Notes under the pieces: model-generated
Seen by the model: the letters and a program-made list of their open reading frames with translations, nothing else
The model's database searches: none
What the model was told of the DNA's origin: nothing
Part shown: positions 19,073 to 27,754 of the stretch, piece by piece
Layout: each line of letters starts with the position of its first letter
How positions within the stretch are numbered: the first letter of the stretch is position 1
Translations under genes and position numbers: made by a program
Source: Alphaproteobacteria bacterium
GTDB taxonomy: Bacteria > Pseudomonadota > Alphaproteobacteria > Caulobacterales > Hyphomonadaceae
DNA length: 64,000 nt
Reading direction: 5' to 3'
NCBI GenBank assembly: GCA_018969425.1
Contig: JAGWYJ010000002.1
Location: 62,001 to 126,000 of the forward strand

Positions 19073-19882
19073 TCAGCTCTTCGCCAGTTCAGCTAGAAGC
19101 TCGGCCGGTCCGACGACGACAGCCGGCTGGCCGCTGGCGGTTTCACAGTAAGGGGAGCCGCCCTGGCTCATAAGCCGGTCAGTGCGAAGTCTCGCAAGAC
19201 CCAGCCTATCTGATGCAGATGTGATTGCGCCGATCTCCTCCTCGCCTGCGAACACGGGGGAGGGGAGGTCCTTGATATCCTCTGAAAGCTGCAGAACCGC
19301 CGTTCGCCGACGGACGTTCGTTCTACGCTTCATTCGCGAGACGACTTCCTGACCGACAAAACAGCCTTTGTGGAAATCTACGCCGCCTGACAGGTCCATG
19401 TTGATGTCGGACGGGTAAACTTCCTCCACTCCGAAATCGACGCCCTGCTCGGGCCGTCCGGCCCGTATGCGTGCAGCCTCAAAAGACTGCAACGAGATCG
19501 TATCGGTAGGATTGTCAGCACGACCGATCGACCTCTGAGGCGCCGCCCTTGATCCTTGGGCGCCCCCATTCGTCAGACCCAGAATGATCTTGGTTGGGTC
19601 GGGGAAGATAGTCACGCGAGACCTTAACTTAAACAGCTGCAACCGACGTTCGACCTCAGGAGCCGCCAGTCGGGCGCAATCCAGATCGAACCCAAGGGGG
19701 GACTTGTGAATAAGCATGTCGGCGATCACGCGTCCCTGGGGCGTGAGAAGCGCTCCATAGCGCGTGTCGCCAATGGTCATGCCGAGTGTGGACTGGGTCA
19801 GAAGTCCATTGAGAAAAGACTCTGCATCAGGCCCTTCGACGGTAAGGACCGATCTCAAGGGCAGTCGAACGACATGGGTCAT
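19073..19882 (-). CDS. ygfZ: YgfZ/GcvT-like folate-binding protein
   Basis: Tetrahydrofolate-dependent protein of the YgfZ/IBA57 family, which supports maturation or repair of certain Fe-S enzymes such as the methylthiotransferase MiaB. The diagnostic YgfZ signature KGCFVGQEVVSRMKRR is present in the second half, and the N-terminal SVLTVEGPDAESFLNGLLTQ is typical. ATG 19882 gives 269 aa and fits family starts; GTG 19909 is an alternative. A related Fe-S enzyme gene, mtaB, is elsewhere in the window. Confidence 0.88.
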   Translation of the reverse strand: MTHVVRLPLRSVLTVEGPDAESFLNGLLTQSTLGMTIGDTRYGALLTPQGRVIADMLIHKSPLGFDLDCARLAAPEVERRLQLFKLRSRVTIFPDPTKIILGLTNGGAQGSRAAPQRSIGRADNPTDTISLQSFEAARIRAGRPEQGVDFGVEEVYPSDINMDLSGGVDFHKGCFVGQEVVSRMKRRTNVRRRTAVLQLSEDIKDLPSPVFAGEEEIGAITSASDRLGLARLRTDRLMSQGGSPYCETASGQPAVVVGPAELLAELAKS

Positions 19883-19909
19883 GAGCGCCCGCCGGAAGAG
19901 CCGCGACAC

Positions 19910-20267
19910 AAGTCGTCCGCCGCCCCGAAATGGGTTCGAAGGTAAGTGGATGAGAAACAGAATCTTCCCGAATTCAATGACATGACAGATGAAATTACGA
20001 CTTCAGAGGGCCAATGAATGAACAAAACTGCCCTCTCAGGGAGGGATTGGGGAGATGGCTTTGCAATATTCCTCATTATGTGCCATAGTGCGGTCGTCGA
20101 ATTTTGAACAGGTTCGGTTGCTCTCCTTGCTCACATCTATTTTGGATTGAGCTCCGGATCTGGCCTTCCGTTCCTTCTGGTTTGACGGCTCCCGGGTGCG
20201 GCTATGAAGCGCCCTTATAGCTCCTGCGGGCTTTTCCGTGGGACTCTTACTGAAAGACTATCTCTAC
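19910..20267 (+). promoter_or_regulatory. Intergenic region and probable leader of the cold-shock gene
   Basis: About 360 bases without a supportable gene between the divergent ygfZ and the csp gene. Cold-shock genes commonly have long structured 5' leaders, so part of this is likely transcribed, but no specific promoter could be assigned with confidence. Confidence 0.35.
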
Positions 20268-20477
20268 ATGGCTACCGGCACCGTTAAGTGGTTCAACGAG
20301 CAAAAAGGTTATGGCTTCATTCAACCCGAAGCGGGTGGGAACGACGTGTTCGTTCACATCTCGGCGGTTGAGCGCGCCGGCCTGCGCGGCCTGACTGAAG
20401 GCCAGCGCGTGTCTTATGAACTCGAGAAGGACAAGCGTTCGGGCAAAATGTCTGCAACGCAACTTCAGAGCCTCTGA
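20268..20477 (+). CDS. Cold-shock domain protein
   Basis: 69-aa single cold-shock domain, an RNA/ssDNA-binding OB-fold acting as an RNA chaperone. Both RNP motifs are visible, KGYGFI and VFVHIS, after the canonical [12 protein letters not shown] start. The ORF-track protein has ten extra N-terminal residues that are not family-like, so ATG 20268 is used. It is a single gene with its own terminator. Whether it is cold-inducible cannot be told from the sequence. Confidence 0.96.
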   Translation: MATGTVKWFNEQKGYGFIQPEAGGNDVFVHISAVERAGLRGLTEGQRVSYELEKDKRSGKMSATQLQSL

Positions 20478-20534
20478 TTTTCAGGAGCTTTGCGAGACGT
20501 CTCGTTTTCAGAAATGTCTCGATGGACGAACTTG

Positions 20535-20567
20535 AGCGGGCTGGCGATTGTCAGCCCGCTTTTGCGT
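20535..20567 (+). terminator. Intrinsic terminator of the cold-shock gene
   Basis: AGCGGGCTG and CAGCCCGCT form a perfect 9-bp stem with an 8-base loop, followed by TTTGCGTTT, 57 bases after the stop. Confidence 0.85.
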
Positions 20568-20616
20568 TTACGGGGGTCTTGGTGTGATGGCCTGCGGCTT
20601 ATAGGGGTGCGCGTCG

Positions 20617-21648
20617 TCACGGGGAGACGATCTCATCCACGAGGCCGGAGGCGGTGAGTTCGAATGCGAGCTTGGTGTCGGGTCGGATGAACATCCGAGT
20701 GACCCCTTCCCGAGCAAGTCGCTTGAGAGCGACCCCATGATCCTCCCCTGGGACGGGTTCGAAGGCCCGATCGTACCGGCTTGGATCCATGTCGATTGCG
20801 AGCCACGGAAGGCCAGTGCGGATCACCTTGAAGAAGCCGCAATTGACCGTCTGGGCCTCGTCTCGCATCAGACCAAGAGACGTATCGACGCCCGACGCTG
20901 TCAGGTACGTTAGTCCATGGGCGGCGAAGGGGTGCGGATCTTCGCAAGCCGCATGCAACCTTGCGACTTTGGCCTCTGCCAGGACGTGGGAGCAGCTCGG
21001 TCGTCCCGCTGTTCTCTGGCCGCATGGGGCAAGGGTCACGAAGACCTCTCCGCCAAACACCTCTTCGCCCGCGTCGACGACAGCGATCTCTTCTGCATGA
21101 GGTCGTCCGCCATAGCCGGTTGCCCCCTCGCCGATCAGTTGTCCGCCTTTGACGATGACGCAGCCGACCGCGGGGTTCGGTGCGACCTTTCCCATCTGTC
21201 GGCGAGCCAGCGCAAGCGCCCGGTTCATCCAGTCTTCTGCGGTGAATTGAGGCGTGCGCAGCGACTCAGGAGTGAGATTTGGAGGATCGTCGGCGATACG
21301 TTTGAACAGGTCTTCTACGGCGCTCGATGTGATTTCCCCTCCTGTGGAGGGCAGATCATGAACAATCCGGCCATTGAGCATAACCAGTCTCCTGGCGTCT
21401 GCGGAGACAGTTTCGTCAAACGTCTGCTCTACCAAAACGATCGTCGTATTCTGAAAAGCCGCCGACAGTTTGACCAGGGTTTCAATATCTGAGGAGCGCG
21501 ATCGGGGTCGGCTGCTCAGAAAATACGACAGCGGGCTGCCCGGAGGCGTCTGCCGCGCCGCTGGAACCGCACCTAGGTCCGCGCGAATTCTCGGGGCCAG
21601 GTCCGGAGATCCATGTGCGATAACCCATGAGCCTTTAGAGCGCCTCAT
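20617..21648 (-). CDS. RibD-like deaminase with extra N-terminal segment and degenerate reductase domain
   Basis: 343-aa protein. Residues about 135-270 are a cytidine-deaminase-fold domain like that of RibD (riboflavin synthesis): [15 protein letters not shown], the zinc motif PHAEE and [12 protein letters not shown], the last with one residue more than the usual PCSHxGRTPPC spacing. The reductase domain is reduced to about 70 residues ending [11 protein letters not shown], and the substrate-site EGG motif is replaced by RPD. The first 120 residues are foreign to RibD; part of them faintly resembles the tail of an ABC ATPase ([20 protein letters not shown]). The start overlaps the gpmA stop by four bases. 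Function uncertain. Confidence 0.7.
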   Translation of the reverse strand: MRRSKGSWVIAHGSPDLAPRIRADLGAVPAARQTPPGSPLSYFLSSRPRSRSSDIETLVKLSAAFQNTTIVLVEQTFDETVSADARRLVMLNGRIVHDLPSTGGEITSSAVEDLFKRIADDPPNLTPESLRTPQFTAEDWMNRALALARRQMGKVAPNPAVGCVIVKGGQLIGEGATGYGGRPHAEEIAVVDAGEEVFGGEVFVTLAPCGQRTAGRPSCSHVLAEAKVARLHAACEDPHPFAAHGLTYLTASGVDTSLGLMRDEAQTVNCGFFKVIRTGLPWLAIDMDPSRYDRAFEPVPGEDHGVALKRLAREGVTRMFIRPDTKLAFELTASGLVDEIVSP

Positions 21649-22355
21649 GCCTTGGGAAGGGGTTTTGATCGGGAGGCGTCAAGATAGCGGGCGCTGAGGA
21701 CTTCAAGCTCGGAGCTAAGATCAATCAGCAGGGGATTTCCTGTGGGGATTTCTACCTCGGTGATGTCCGCATCTGAAACTTTGAACAGATGTTTGACAAT
21801 CGCTCGGAGGGAATTGCCGTGTGCAGCGATCAGGATGTTGTCCCCATGTTTGAGTCGGGGTGCGATTTCCTGGTTCCAATAGGGAAGGACGCGCTCGAGC
21901 GTCGTCTTAAGGCTCTCTGTCTGGGGGACTCGAATGCCGGAGTAACGTCTGTCCGATTGTAAATCGTATTCTGAGTTGTTCTGCAGTTCCGGCGGGGGGA
22001 TATCGAAGGACCGACGCCAGACCTTAACCTGATCGACTCCGTGCTTGATCGCAGTCTCGGCCTTGTTGAGCCCGGTTAGAGCCCCGTAATGACGCTCATT
22101 GAGTCGATAGTCTTTCGTGACTGGCAACCAGACCTGGTCCATTTCCTCAAGGGCGAGCCAAAGCGTTCGTATCGCGCGCTTCTGAACGCTGGCATAGGCC
22201 CGGCCGAAGGGGATCTCTGTCGATTTGAGAAGGCGGCCTGCAGAACGCGCTTCAGTTTCGCCGAGCGGCGTCAGATCTACGTCCCACCAACCAGTGAAGC
22301 GATCTTCTAGGTTCCATTCGCTCTGTCCATGTCTGAGCAGGGCAAGCTGGGCCAT
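21645..22355 (-). CDS. gpmA: 2,3-bisphosphoglycerate-dependent phosphoglycerate mutase
   Basis: Glycolytic enzyme that interconverts 3- and 2-phosphoglycerate. The 236-aa protein starts with the phosphohistidine motif [22 protein letters not shown] and carries [17 protein letters not shown] and the second-histidine region [14 protein letters not shown]. Other lower-glycolytic genes are at 59-63 kb. It sits 47 bases downstream of the M23 peptidase gene and overlaps the RibD-like gene, so it may be expressed as part of that run. Confidence 0.97.
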   Translation of the reverse strand: MAQLALLRHGQSEWNLEDRFTGWWDVDLTPLGETEARSAGRLLKSTEIPFGRAYASVQKRAIRTLWLALEEMDQVWLPVTKDYRLNERHYGALTGLNKAETAIKHGVDQVKVWRRSFDIPPPELQNNSEYDLQSDRRYSGIRVPQTESLKTTLERVLPYWNQEIAPRLKHGDNILIAAHGNSLRAIVKHLFKVSDADITEVEIPTGNPLLIDLSSELEVLSARYLDASRSKPLPKA

Positions 22356-22402
22356 GACGCGTGTCCTCGAACTAGGTTTCCAGGACGCGTTCTAAACAGT
22401 TT

Positions 22403-23536
22403 CTAGGGAGTTGGGGAAGCAGCAGCTGCGGACGAGGCGGCTCCTGATATCTCGCCGGCCATCTGGACGCCAGAGTTACCCTCGCGTCTTTGATAGGCGG
22501 CCACCAGCGCGGAGTAGGGAGGAGCGTACTGCCAGCCCGCTTCGGTCGTGTTCACTTTGATCTCGAAGTGAAGATGAAGAGTGGTGGGCGTTCCCCCGAA
22601 ATCGTTCGATACATATCCGATGACCTCACCTTTGCGGACGGCTTGTCCGGTTGTCACATGCAGGCGCGACATGTTCAGGTGAAGGTAGCGATAAATCCGC
22701 CCGCCGCTTGAAGCTCTTAGGGTCACGGAATAACTGCCGACATTGGAAACGACGCCGTCCTCTACGGCGACGACTGGATACCTCACTCTTTGGTCGGCTG
22801 GCAGACGCCGTTCCTCGCTGCAACCCTCCGGAGTTCCAACCCGAATATCCTGACCGAGGTGAACGCCCTTAAGAGCGCACCACGGTGTCGCTGCGGAGGT
22901 GGAACGCGTTTCACAGTAATTGTCTCTCCAGGGAGCGGAGAAGTTACGCGGATCGCACTGGTCGCCCCCTTTTAGGCCGCCTCCATAACGGTAGACTTGG
23001 GATTGCAGCACAGCCGGATCGCTTCGGATCGGGAAGACGATGTCAGGAGCGAGATTGGCGGTTTCCACAGCGCCCTGTCCGCTGCTGGGCTCGAGAGCTC
23101 CAGGGGGATTATAGTAGAAGGTCGGCGGCGGGGCCGGCGGCGGCGCAGGAGAGGCCTCTGGCGGCGGCGGGCCAGGTTCCCCGGAAGGGGCAGGTTCGGG
23201 CGGCGGCTGGGGTGTAGGGGCGGGGACAGCCGTGTCGCTGATCGGAAGCGCCTCGTTCACCGGGAGTTCCGGAAAAGGTGTTCCGTTTTCGGGAGCGCCG
23301 GCATTGGCGTCCGGGTTGATCGCGGGAGGCGCCGAAGGAGGTGGTGGAAGGATCTCGCCGCCCGGCGCCTCAGCGCCGGGCGCGGGGTCGACGACCTGCG
23401 AGGATTCGGCCGCCGGCTGATTGTCCACCCAGGGCCAGAGCACGCCGCTTGGAACATCGCAGGATGACAGCGTGACGCAAGCCGCAGGAAAGATTGCTAG
23501 GCCTAAACGCCTGACCGTCTCACGCCACATGACCAT
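22403..23536 (-). CDS. M23 (LytM) family peptidase, predicted lipoprotein with proline-rich linker
   Basis: 377-aa exported protein. The signal ends in lipobox TLSSC, followed by about 120 residues of Pro/Ala/Gly-rich linker, then a LytM domain. The zinc ligands are visible: His and Asp in KGVHLGQDIRV and the HLHFEI motif near residue 330, with the intermediate YRYLHLNM segment. M23 enzymes cut peptidoglycan cross-bridges, or act as amidase activators when ligands are missing; here the ligands look intact. It follows the protease/prodomain/lipoprotein genes by 30 bases. Confidence 0.88.
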   Translation of the reverse strand: MVMWRETVRRLGLAIFPAACVTLSSCDVPSGVLWPWVDNQPAAESSQVVDPAPGAEAPGGEILPPPPSAPPAINPDANAGAPENGTPFPELPVNEALPISDTAVPAPTPQPPPEPAPSGEPGPPPPEASPAPPPAPPPTFYYNPPGALEPSSGQGAVETANLAPDIVFPIRSDPAVLQSQVYRYGGGLKGGDQCDPRNFSAPWRDNYCETRSTSAATPWCALKGVHLGQDIRVGTPEGCSEERRLPADQRVRYPVVAVEDGVVSNVGSYSVTLRASSGGRIYRYLHLNMSRLHVTTGQAVRKGEVIGYVSNDFGGTPTTLHLHFEIKVNTTEAGWQYAPPYSALVAAYQRREGNSGVQMAGEISGAASSAAAASPTP

Positions 23537-23566
23537 GTTCTTTCGCCTCGGCTCCGCGTGGGATCC

Positions 23567-24169
23567 TTACTGGGTTTGCGACACGAACAGACTATCGGCG
23601 AACGCCTTCGCCTCATCCTCCGATATGCAGCTCTCCGCCGCATCAATTTGTCGACATTCAAATTCAATGAGATAATCAGCTCCGAACCGAGAGAAGGAAA
23701 GCTGGGCGCTGGCTTCTCCGAGTGTAAAGGCCATGTCAGGGCGGGCGGATCCGTCTGATACCCCGGCGGAATAGGCTTTCTTGGTTCCGTTCACAATCGC
23801 GTCGTACCGGGGTGTCTGGTAGGTTGCAAAGTATCCGTCAGGCGTCGCGACCAGGGCCGGCGGACGGGCGTCCTGAGCCTGAACAATCCCGGAGGGAAGA
23901 AGGACCGGGACCTGAGGAAGACCACCTTGTCCGGTGACGGACTGAATGGTGACCGCCGAGTCGGTTGCAGGGCCTGCAGCCTTCGCCGCTCGCGCCGCCT
24001 CCCAGTCGATTGTCTGGTCCGCCGCCGCTAGAGGACCGGCTGAACCCGCGACCTGGTCCGCAGGCGCTTCCGTCGCGGTCTCTGTCTGCGGTTTGCCGTC
24101 GTCGGGCGCCTTGAGGCAGCCGCCGGTCGCCAAGCCAAGGAGGCAAACGATCAAGGAAGCACGTCTCAT
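23567..24169 (-). CDS. Predicted lipoprotein, unknown function
   Basis: 200-aa protein with a clear lipoprotein signal, lipobox LATGGC, a low-complexity Ala/Pro/Glu linker, and a C-terminal region of about 100 residues with a predicted beta-rich fold (DGYFATYQTPRYDAIVNG, SFSRFGADYLIEFEC) and two cysteines in ECRQIDAAESC. No family recognised. Its start overlaps the stop of the prodomain-like gene by four bases, and the M23 gene follows closely, so it probably works with them in the envelope. Confidence 0.75.
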   Translation of the reverse strand: MRRASLIVCLLGLATGGCLKAPDDGKPQTETATEAPADQVAGSAGPLAAADQTIDWEAARAAKAAGPATDSAVTIQSVTGQGGLPQVPVLLPSGIVQAQDARPPALVATPDGYFATYQTPRYDAIVNGTKKAYSAGVSDGSARPDMAFTLGEASAQLSFSRFGADYLIEFECRQIDAAESCISEDEAKAFADSLFVSQTQ

Positions 24170-24759
24170 TTGTCTCCTCCGGGGTGGGCGGTCATTGTGA
24201 CTTCAGCGTACTCGATATCTGGCGACTTCGTGAGTTTTCGCGCGATTTCCCTCATCTCCTTCGCCCCCATAGGCTTTTTCGAAGATGCATCTGGAACGAG
24301 CACAAGCTCGTTTGAATATGTGACCCGGTCCAGCGTCAGTCCGCTCAGATCAGGGCGCTTCGAGCGTAGTTCGAGAAACGCCTTGCGAGCGGCGATCGGG
24401 TTTTTCCAGAACTGGTCGATGATGGGCTTCACCCGAGCGTCATTCTTAAACTTCACGACCATTTCAGGTGAGATCGATAGGTTCGCCGGAGCGCCCTGAT
24501 CTGACGCGATCCCGGGGAGATCAGCGGGTGAGGGGCCTTGCGCGAACACCGGAGAGGGCGAAGGCGGCGCGGGCGAAAGCGCCGCCGGCGCCTCGGCTAC
24601 GGGCCCGGCTTCGGAAAGGCTGAGCTTTTTGTCGTGAGCCGACAGGATCGACCCACCGACGAGCACGCTGATGATCGCGACAGCCGCGGCGGCCGGACCT
24701 ATGACCCCGTTGTCCTGCGCACCTTCACCATCCGGCACCTCAACCCCCTTCGTTCGCAT
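24166..24759 (-). CDS. Membrane-anchored S8 prodomain (I9)-like protein
   Basis: About 197 aa from ATG 24759 (ATG 24786 is the longer alternative and overlaps the protease stop). A single hydrophobic segment (VIGPAAAAVAIISVLVGGSIL) near residues 17-40 is followed by a Pro/Ala linker and a C-terminal domain. The end of that domain, REIARKLTKSPDIEYAEVTM, reads like the tail of an S8 protease propeptide. A separate gene for such a domain next to an S8 protease suggests a periplasm-facing chaperone or inhibitor. This is inference from short motifs; no catalytic residues are seen. Confidence 0.65.
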   Translation of the reverse strand: MRTKGVEVPDGEGAQDNGVIGPAAAAVAIISVLVGGSILSAHDKKLSLSEAGPVAEAPAALSPAPPSPSPVFAQGPSPADLPGIASDQGAPANLSISPEMVVKFKNDARVKPIIDQFWKNPIAARKAFLELRSKRPDLSGLTLDRVTYSNELVLVPDASSKKPMGAKEMREIARKLTKSPDIEYAEVTMTAHPGGDK

Positions 24760-24782
24760 ATTGCCGCGCCATGATGGCGGGC

Positions 24783-27080
24783 TCACTGCATTTGTGCATT
24801 GCCAAGGTTAAGCATAATCCCTCCGCAGGGCCTTGAACACTGGCCAGACTGGCCAGGAATAGGCTGCGACCCGGGATAACTGGAACACGCGCCCGAGCAC
24901 TGAAGGGGCGTTCGAGGGCTGGATGCCGTCAGAAGCCGACTTCTGAGCTCTGAGGGCACGGCTGAAGGATATCTCGCCTTAAGGAGGGCAAGGGCGGCGC
25001 TGACATGCGGCGCAGCCATGGAGGTTCCGTTTTCGTAAGCGTAGAAACACTCCGCCACGCTCACGCCGGGGGAGGCGGGATCATAGCAGTTTCGTGAGAA
25101 CTTGGTGGACAGGATTCCGTCTGGTCGGCCGTCCCCATCGTCGTCTCGCGTCATGTCGCCTCCCGGCGCCATGATGTCGACATCCGCGCCGTAGTTGGAG
25201 TAGGGGGCAAGCATTCCTCTGCCATCTCCAGCAGCGACAGATATGACGTTCTGACACCCTCCGGGTGCGAAATATCGCGTGTCGATTCGAGCGTTGCCAG
25301 CCGCTGCGACGACTATGGATCCGGCTGCGACGGCGTCATTGATGGCGGATTGCATGGACGCCGGACAGGGTTCGAAAAGTCCGATCGAGAGATTGATGAT
25401 ATCCGCCGGATTCTGGTTCCAGACCTCATTACCAAGTCCGTCCCGGGCCGGGACCCGACCCGCCGCCCAGCGAATGGCGTCGTTGATATCCGACAGCCGA
25501 CCGCCGCATCGGCCAAGAGCTCTCACGGGAACGATTGTTACGTCCCACGCTCCGCCGGCCACCCCGTTAGCGTTGTTGGAGGAGGCGAGGCCGATCGTGC
25601 CCGCTACATGGGTTCCGTGGAAGGTATCTCGAGAGGTCGGGTCGCTGGGGTCGCACCGGTCTCCCGGATCATTGGGGTCTGGGTCGCGGCCGTCGCCGTC
25701 ATTACCCATCATGGGATCAGACACCATGTCGAATCCGGGTGCGAGGTTTCGGGAACCGGAGATATCCGGGTGACTCATCTGAATTCCGGTGTCGATGACC
25801 GCGACGGTCACCGATCTAGACCCTGTGGAGCGTGCGCGCGTCCAGAAGCCTGAAAATCCTGCTCCCCCCGGGGATTGTCCTCCCGCTGCTCCCGTATCCT
25901 TGAGGTTCCACTGAAGGCCGAAAAGGGGGTCGTTGGGTACGATCCGCGCGACGGTCGCTGCGCCTGGCTGCGCTGCGTTAGGCCGCTTCAAAAGCTGGTT
26001 AGTAAAAATGAAGTCCTTCTCGACATACTCATAGTCGCCCGTCTCCATGAGAACCTTAACCACACATTCTGTCGCCAGAACCGGATCGGCCTGCAGGGCT
26101 GAACGGGTGGGGTTTTGACGGCACTCGTCCTCCGGACTCTCCTTATTCCTGGCGAACAGTTCGCTCATCTGCGGCACGCTTGCGAGGTCAGCTCCCGGCC
26201 GAAATTGGGTTGGTGAAACCCCGATGACGATCCTCATCTGTCCGCCTTCCTCGGGGACCACCACTCCCGACAGTCCGAGCTCCTCAAGCTTTGAGTATGC
26301 CTGCTCGCGGGCATTCAGCGCCGCGTTTAAGTCAAGCTTGTTGCGGACCGCCAGCTCACGAGGAACAGGCGCTTTGCGATCCAGGTTTTGTCGAGCTATG
26401 CCGTCGCCGATCTGTTGAGCGGTCCGGGTGTTCGCCTTCAAGGTCTCTTCAGCAGACCGACGGGCAAGGCGAACCGTATCTTCCGTGACCTTCACCCCTG
26501 ACTGTCGCGCCGCCTTTTCAAGCGAACGAGATACCGCCTGGTCCTTTCTAAGGACGGCGTCCGGGGCCGGGCGCGACAGGGCCGGCGAAGGGCGACGAAG
26601 CGCCCCCGGAATGTCTGCGGTCCGAGGAGTCGCGTCGCTGGTCGGATCATCCAGAGCAGGGCTCACCGGCTCGACGGCGTCAACCGCCGGGTCCGTTTCC
26701 TCCTGCGCGGCTAGAGCTGGGTCAGCCGCCTCGACATCGAAGATCTCCGGCTCAACCGCCGGTTCAACAAGATCCGTCTTGGGCTTTGCGATAACCGATC
26801 CTATGGCGAAATAGCTCTCAGCCTGCAGCATGTCCTCGAGACTGACTGGTGTGATCTCGACCGCTGGTTCGACTGTTCCTGCAAGGGCTCGCGCCGCCAG
26901 CGGGGAGGTCTTAAGGGGGTCAGGCGCGGACGGTCCGCCGCCGCCCCCAGACACCTGATCGCCGACCTGCCGGGCCAGTTCAGCAAGCTGGTCGATGCGC
27001 GTCTGCGCAGCTTCACAACCTGCCGTGAGAGACGCCAATGCTAGCGTGACCAAAGCTCCCAAACGCACGCCGTTCGACAT
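24783..27080 (-). CDS. S8 (subtilisin-like) serine protease, predicted lipoprotein
   Basis: 765-aa exported protease. ATG 27080 has GGAGGG upstream and begins a lipoprotein signal with lipobox SLTAGC; the longer ORF-track start is rejected. Residues 25-400 are a long Pro/Ala/Asp/Glu-rich and helical N-terminal region ending in a propeptide-like EYVEKDFIF. The catalytic domain has Asp430 (AVIDTGIQMSHPD), His488 (FHGTHVAGTIG) and Ser687 (NGTSMAAPHVSAAL). Several cysteines in the catalytic domain suggest disulfides, consistent with export. It heads a run of minus-strand genes and probably acts in the periplasm or at the cell surface. Confidence 0.9.
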   Translation of the reverse strand: MSNGVRLGALVTLALASLTAGCEAAQTRIDQLAELARQVGDQVSGGGGGPSAPDPLKTSPLAARALAGTVEPAVEITPVSLEDMLQAESYFAIGSVIAKPKTDLVEPAVEPEIFDVEAADPALAAQEETDPAVDAVEPVSPALDDPTSDATPRTADIPGALRRPSPALSRPAPDAVLRKDQAVSRSLEKAARQSGVKVTEDTVRLARRSAEETLKANTRTAQQIGDGIARQNLDRKAPVPRELAVRNKLDLNAALNAREQAYSKLEELGLSGVVVPEEGGQMRIVIGVSPTQFRPGADLASVPQMSELFARNKESPEDECRQNPTRSALQADPVLATECVVKVLMETGDYEYVEKDFIFTNQLLKRPNAAQPGAATVARIVPNDPLFGLQWNLKDTGAAGGQSPGGAGFSGFWTRARSTGSRSVTVAVIDTGIQMSHPDISGSRNLAPGFDMVSDPMMGNDGDGRDPDPNDPGDRCDPSDPTSRDTFHGTHVAGTIGLASSNNANGVAGGAWDVTIVPVRALGRCGGRLSDINDAIRWAAGRVPARDGLGNEVWNQNPADIINLSIGLFEPCPASMQSAINDAVAAGSIVVAAAGNARIDTRYFAPGGCQNVISVAAGDGRGMLAPYSNYGADVDIMAPGGDMTRDDDGDGRPDGILSTKFSRNCYDPASPGVSVAECFYAYENGTSMAAPHVSAALALLKARYPSAVPSELRSRLLTASSPRTPLQCSGACSSYPGSQPIPGQSGQCSRPCGGIMLNLGNAQMQ

Positions 27081-27468
27081 CGAGACCCTCCAGCACGCTC
27101 GGATTATCAAGGTTTCATTTATCACGGCCTCGCTGGGACGCGAACAGGGGTTCTGCTCATCCGCGAGTCTTGGGGAGGCGCTAGCCAGCTTTCCTTTGGG
27201 GGACCTCTGGCGGCCTGATCAGGCCAAATGTTCTAATGAAATTAACGGTCTGTTTTGTGTTTGGCTTCGATCCTAGCCGATGTCCGCCGATGCGGCGCCG
27301 ATCGATTGCGTCTGGAATGTCACATTTATCTGCAAAACGTCCAAATCGTGTCGCATTGAGGTCACCGCACTCCCACTTACTGGGAGCAGGGTCGAGTCGG
27401 CCCATGAGCTGGCCCCGACCCTTCGCATATCTGTCGATATGCGATCCATTTTGGGAGGCTAGACTGTC
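27081..27468 (+). promoter_or_regulatory. Divergent intergenic region with three tandem inverted repeats
   Basis: This 388-base gap separates the protease gene (minus) from the 41-aa peptide gene (plus). Near its right end are three consecutive inverted repeats: CTCCCA/TGGGAG (27370-27386), GGGTCG/CGACCC (27389-27421) and the perfect TCGCATAT/ATATGCGA (27423-27444). The last is 24 bases before the small ORF and looks like an operator or a leader hairpin. Confidence 0.5.
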
Positions 27469-27594
27469 ATGATCGGGGATGGAAAATTCGTTTCCCGGGT
27501 GATTATCCTGGTGTTCGCAGGTTTGGCGTTTGCAACGATTGCGGCCCTCCTCGGCAGCAATCAGGCGTCTTTATTCTCTGACGTGAGCATCTAG
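27469..27594 (+). CDS. 41-residue single-pass membrane peptide
   Basis: A short ORF below the ORF-track cutoff. It starts at ATG 27469 with GGGAGG about 11 bases upstream and encodes a basic/polar head, one hydrophobic segment (VIILVFAGLAFATIAALL) and a short polar tail. The composition is that of a real small membrane protein, not of a random frame. No family is recognised. The structured region upstream and the following oxidoreductase gene 160 bases away give no direct clue to function. Confidence 0.5.
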   Translation: MIGDGKFVSRVIILVFAGLAFATIAALLGSNQASLFSDVSI

Positions 27595-27754
27595 CTCCGC
27601 CGCGTCGTCAGTTTCCTCCTATGCTGAAAAGACAGTTGATGTACGCCAGGTTCTGGTGATGGGGCGTCGCTATGCTGCTCCGCGGATATTCCGCTGGCAT
27701 CGGATGGGCGGCATGACCATTGCGTGAAACGGGTTCCGGCGGCGAGGGTGGCTC

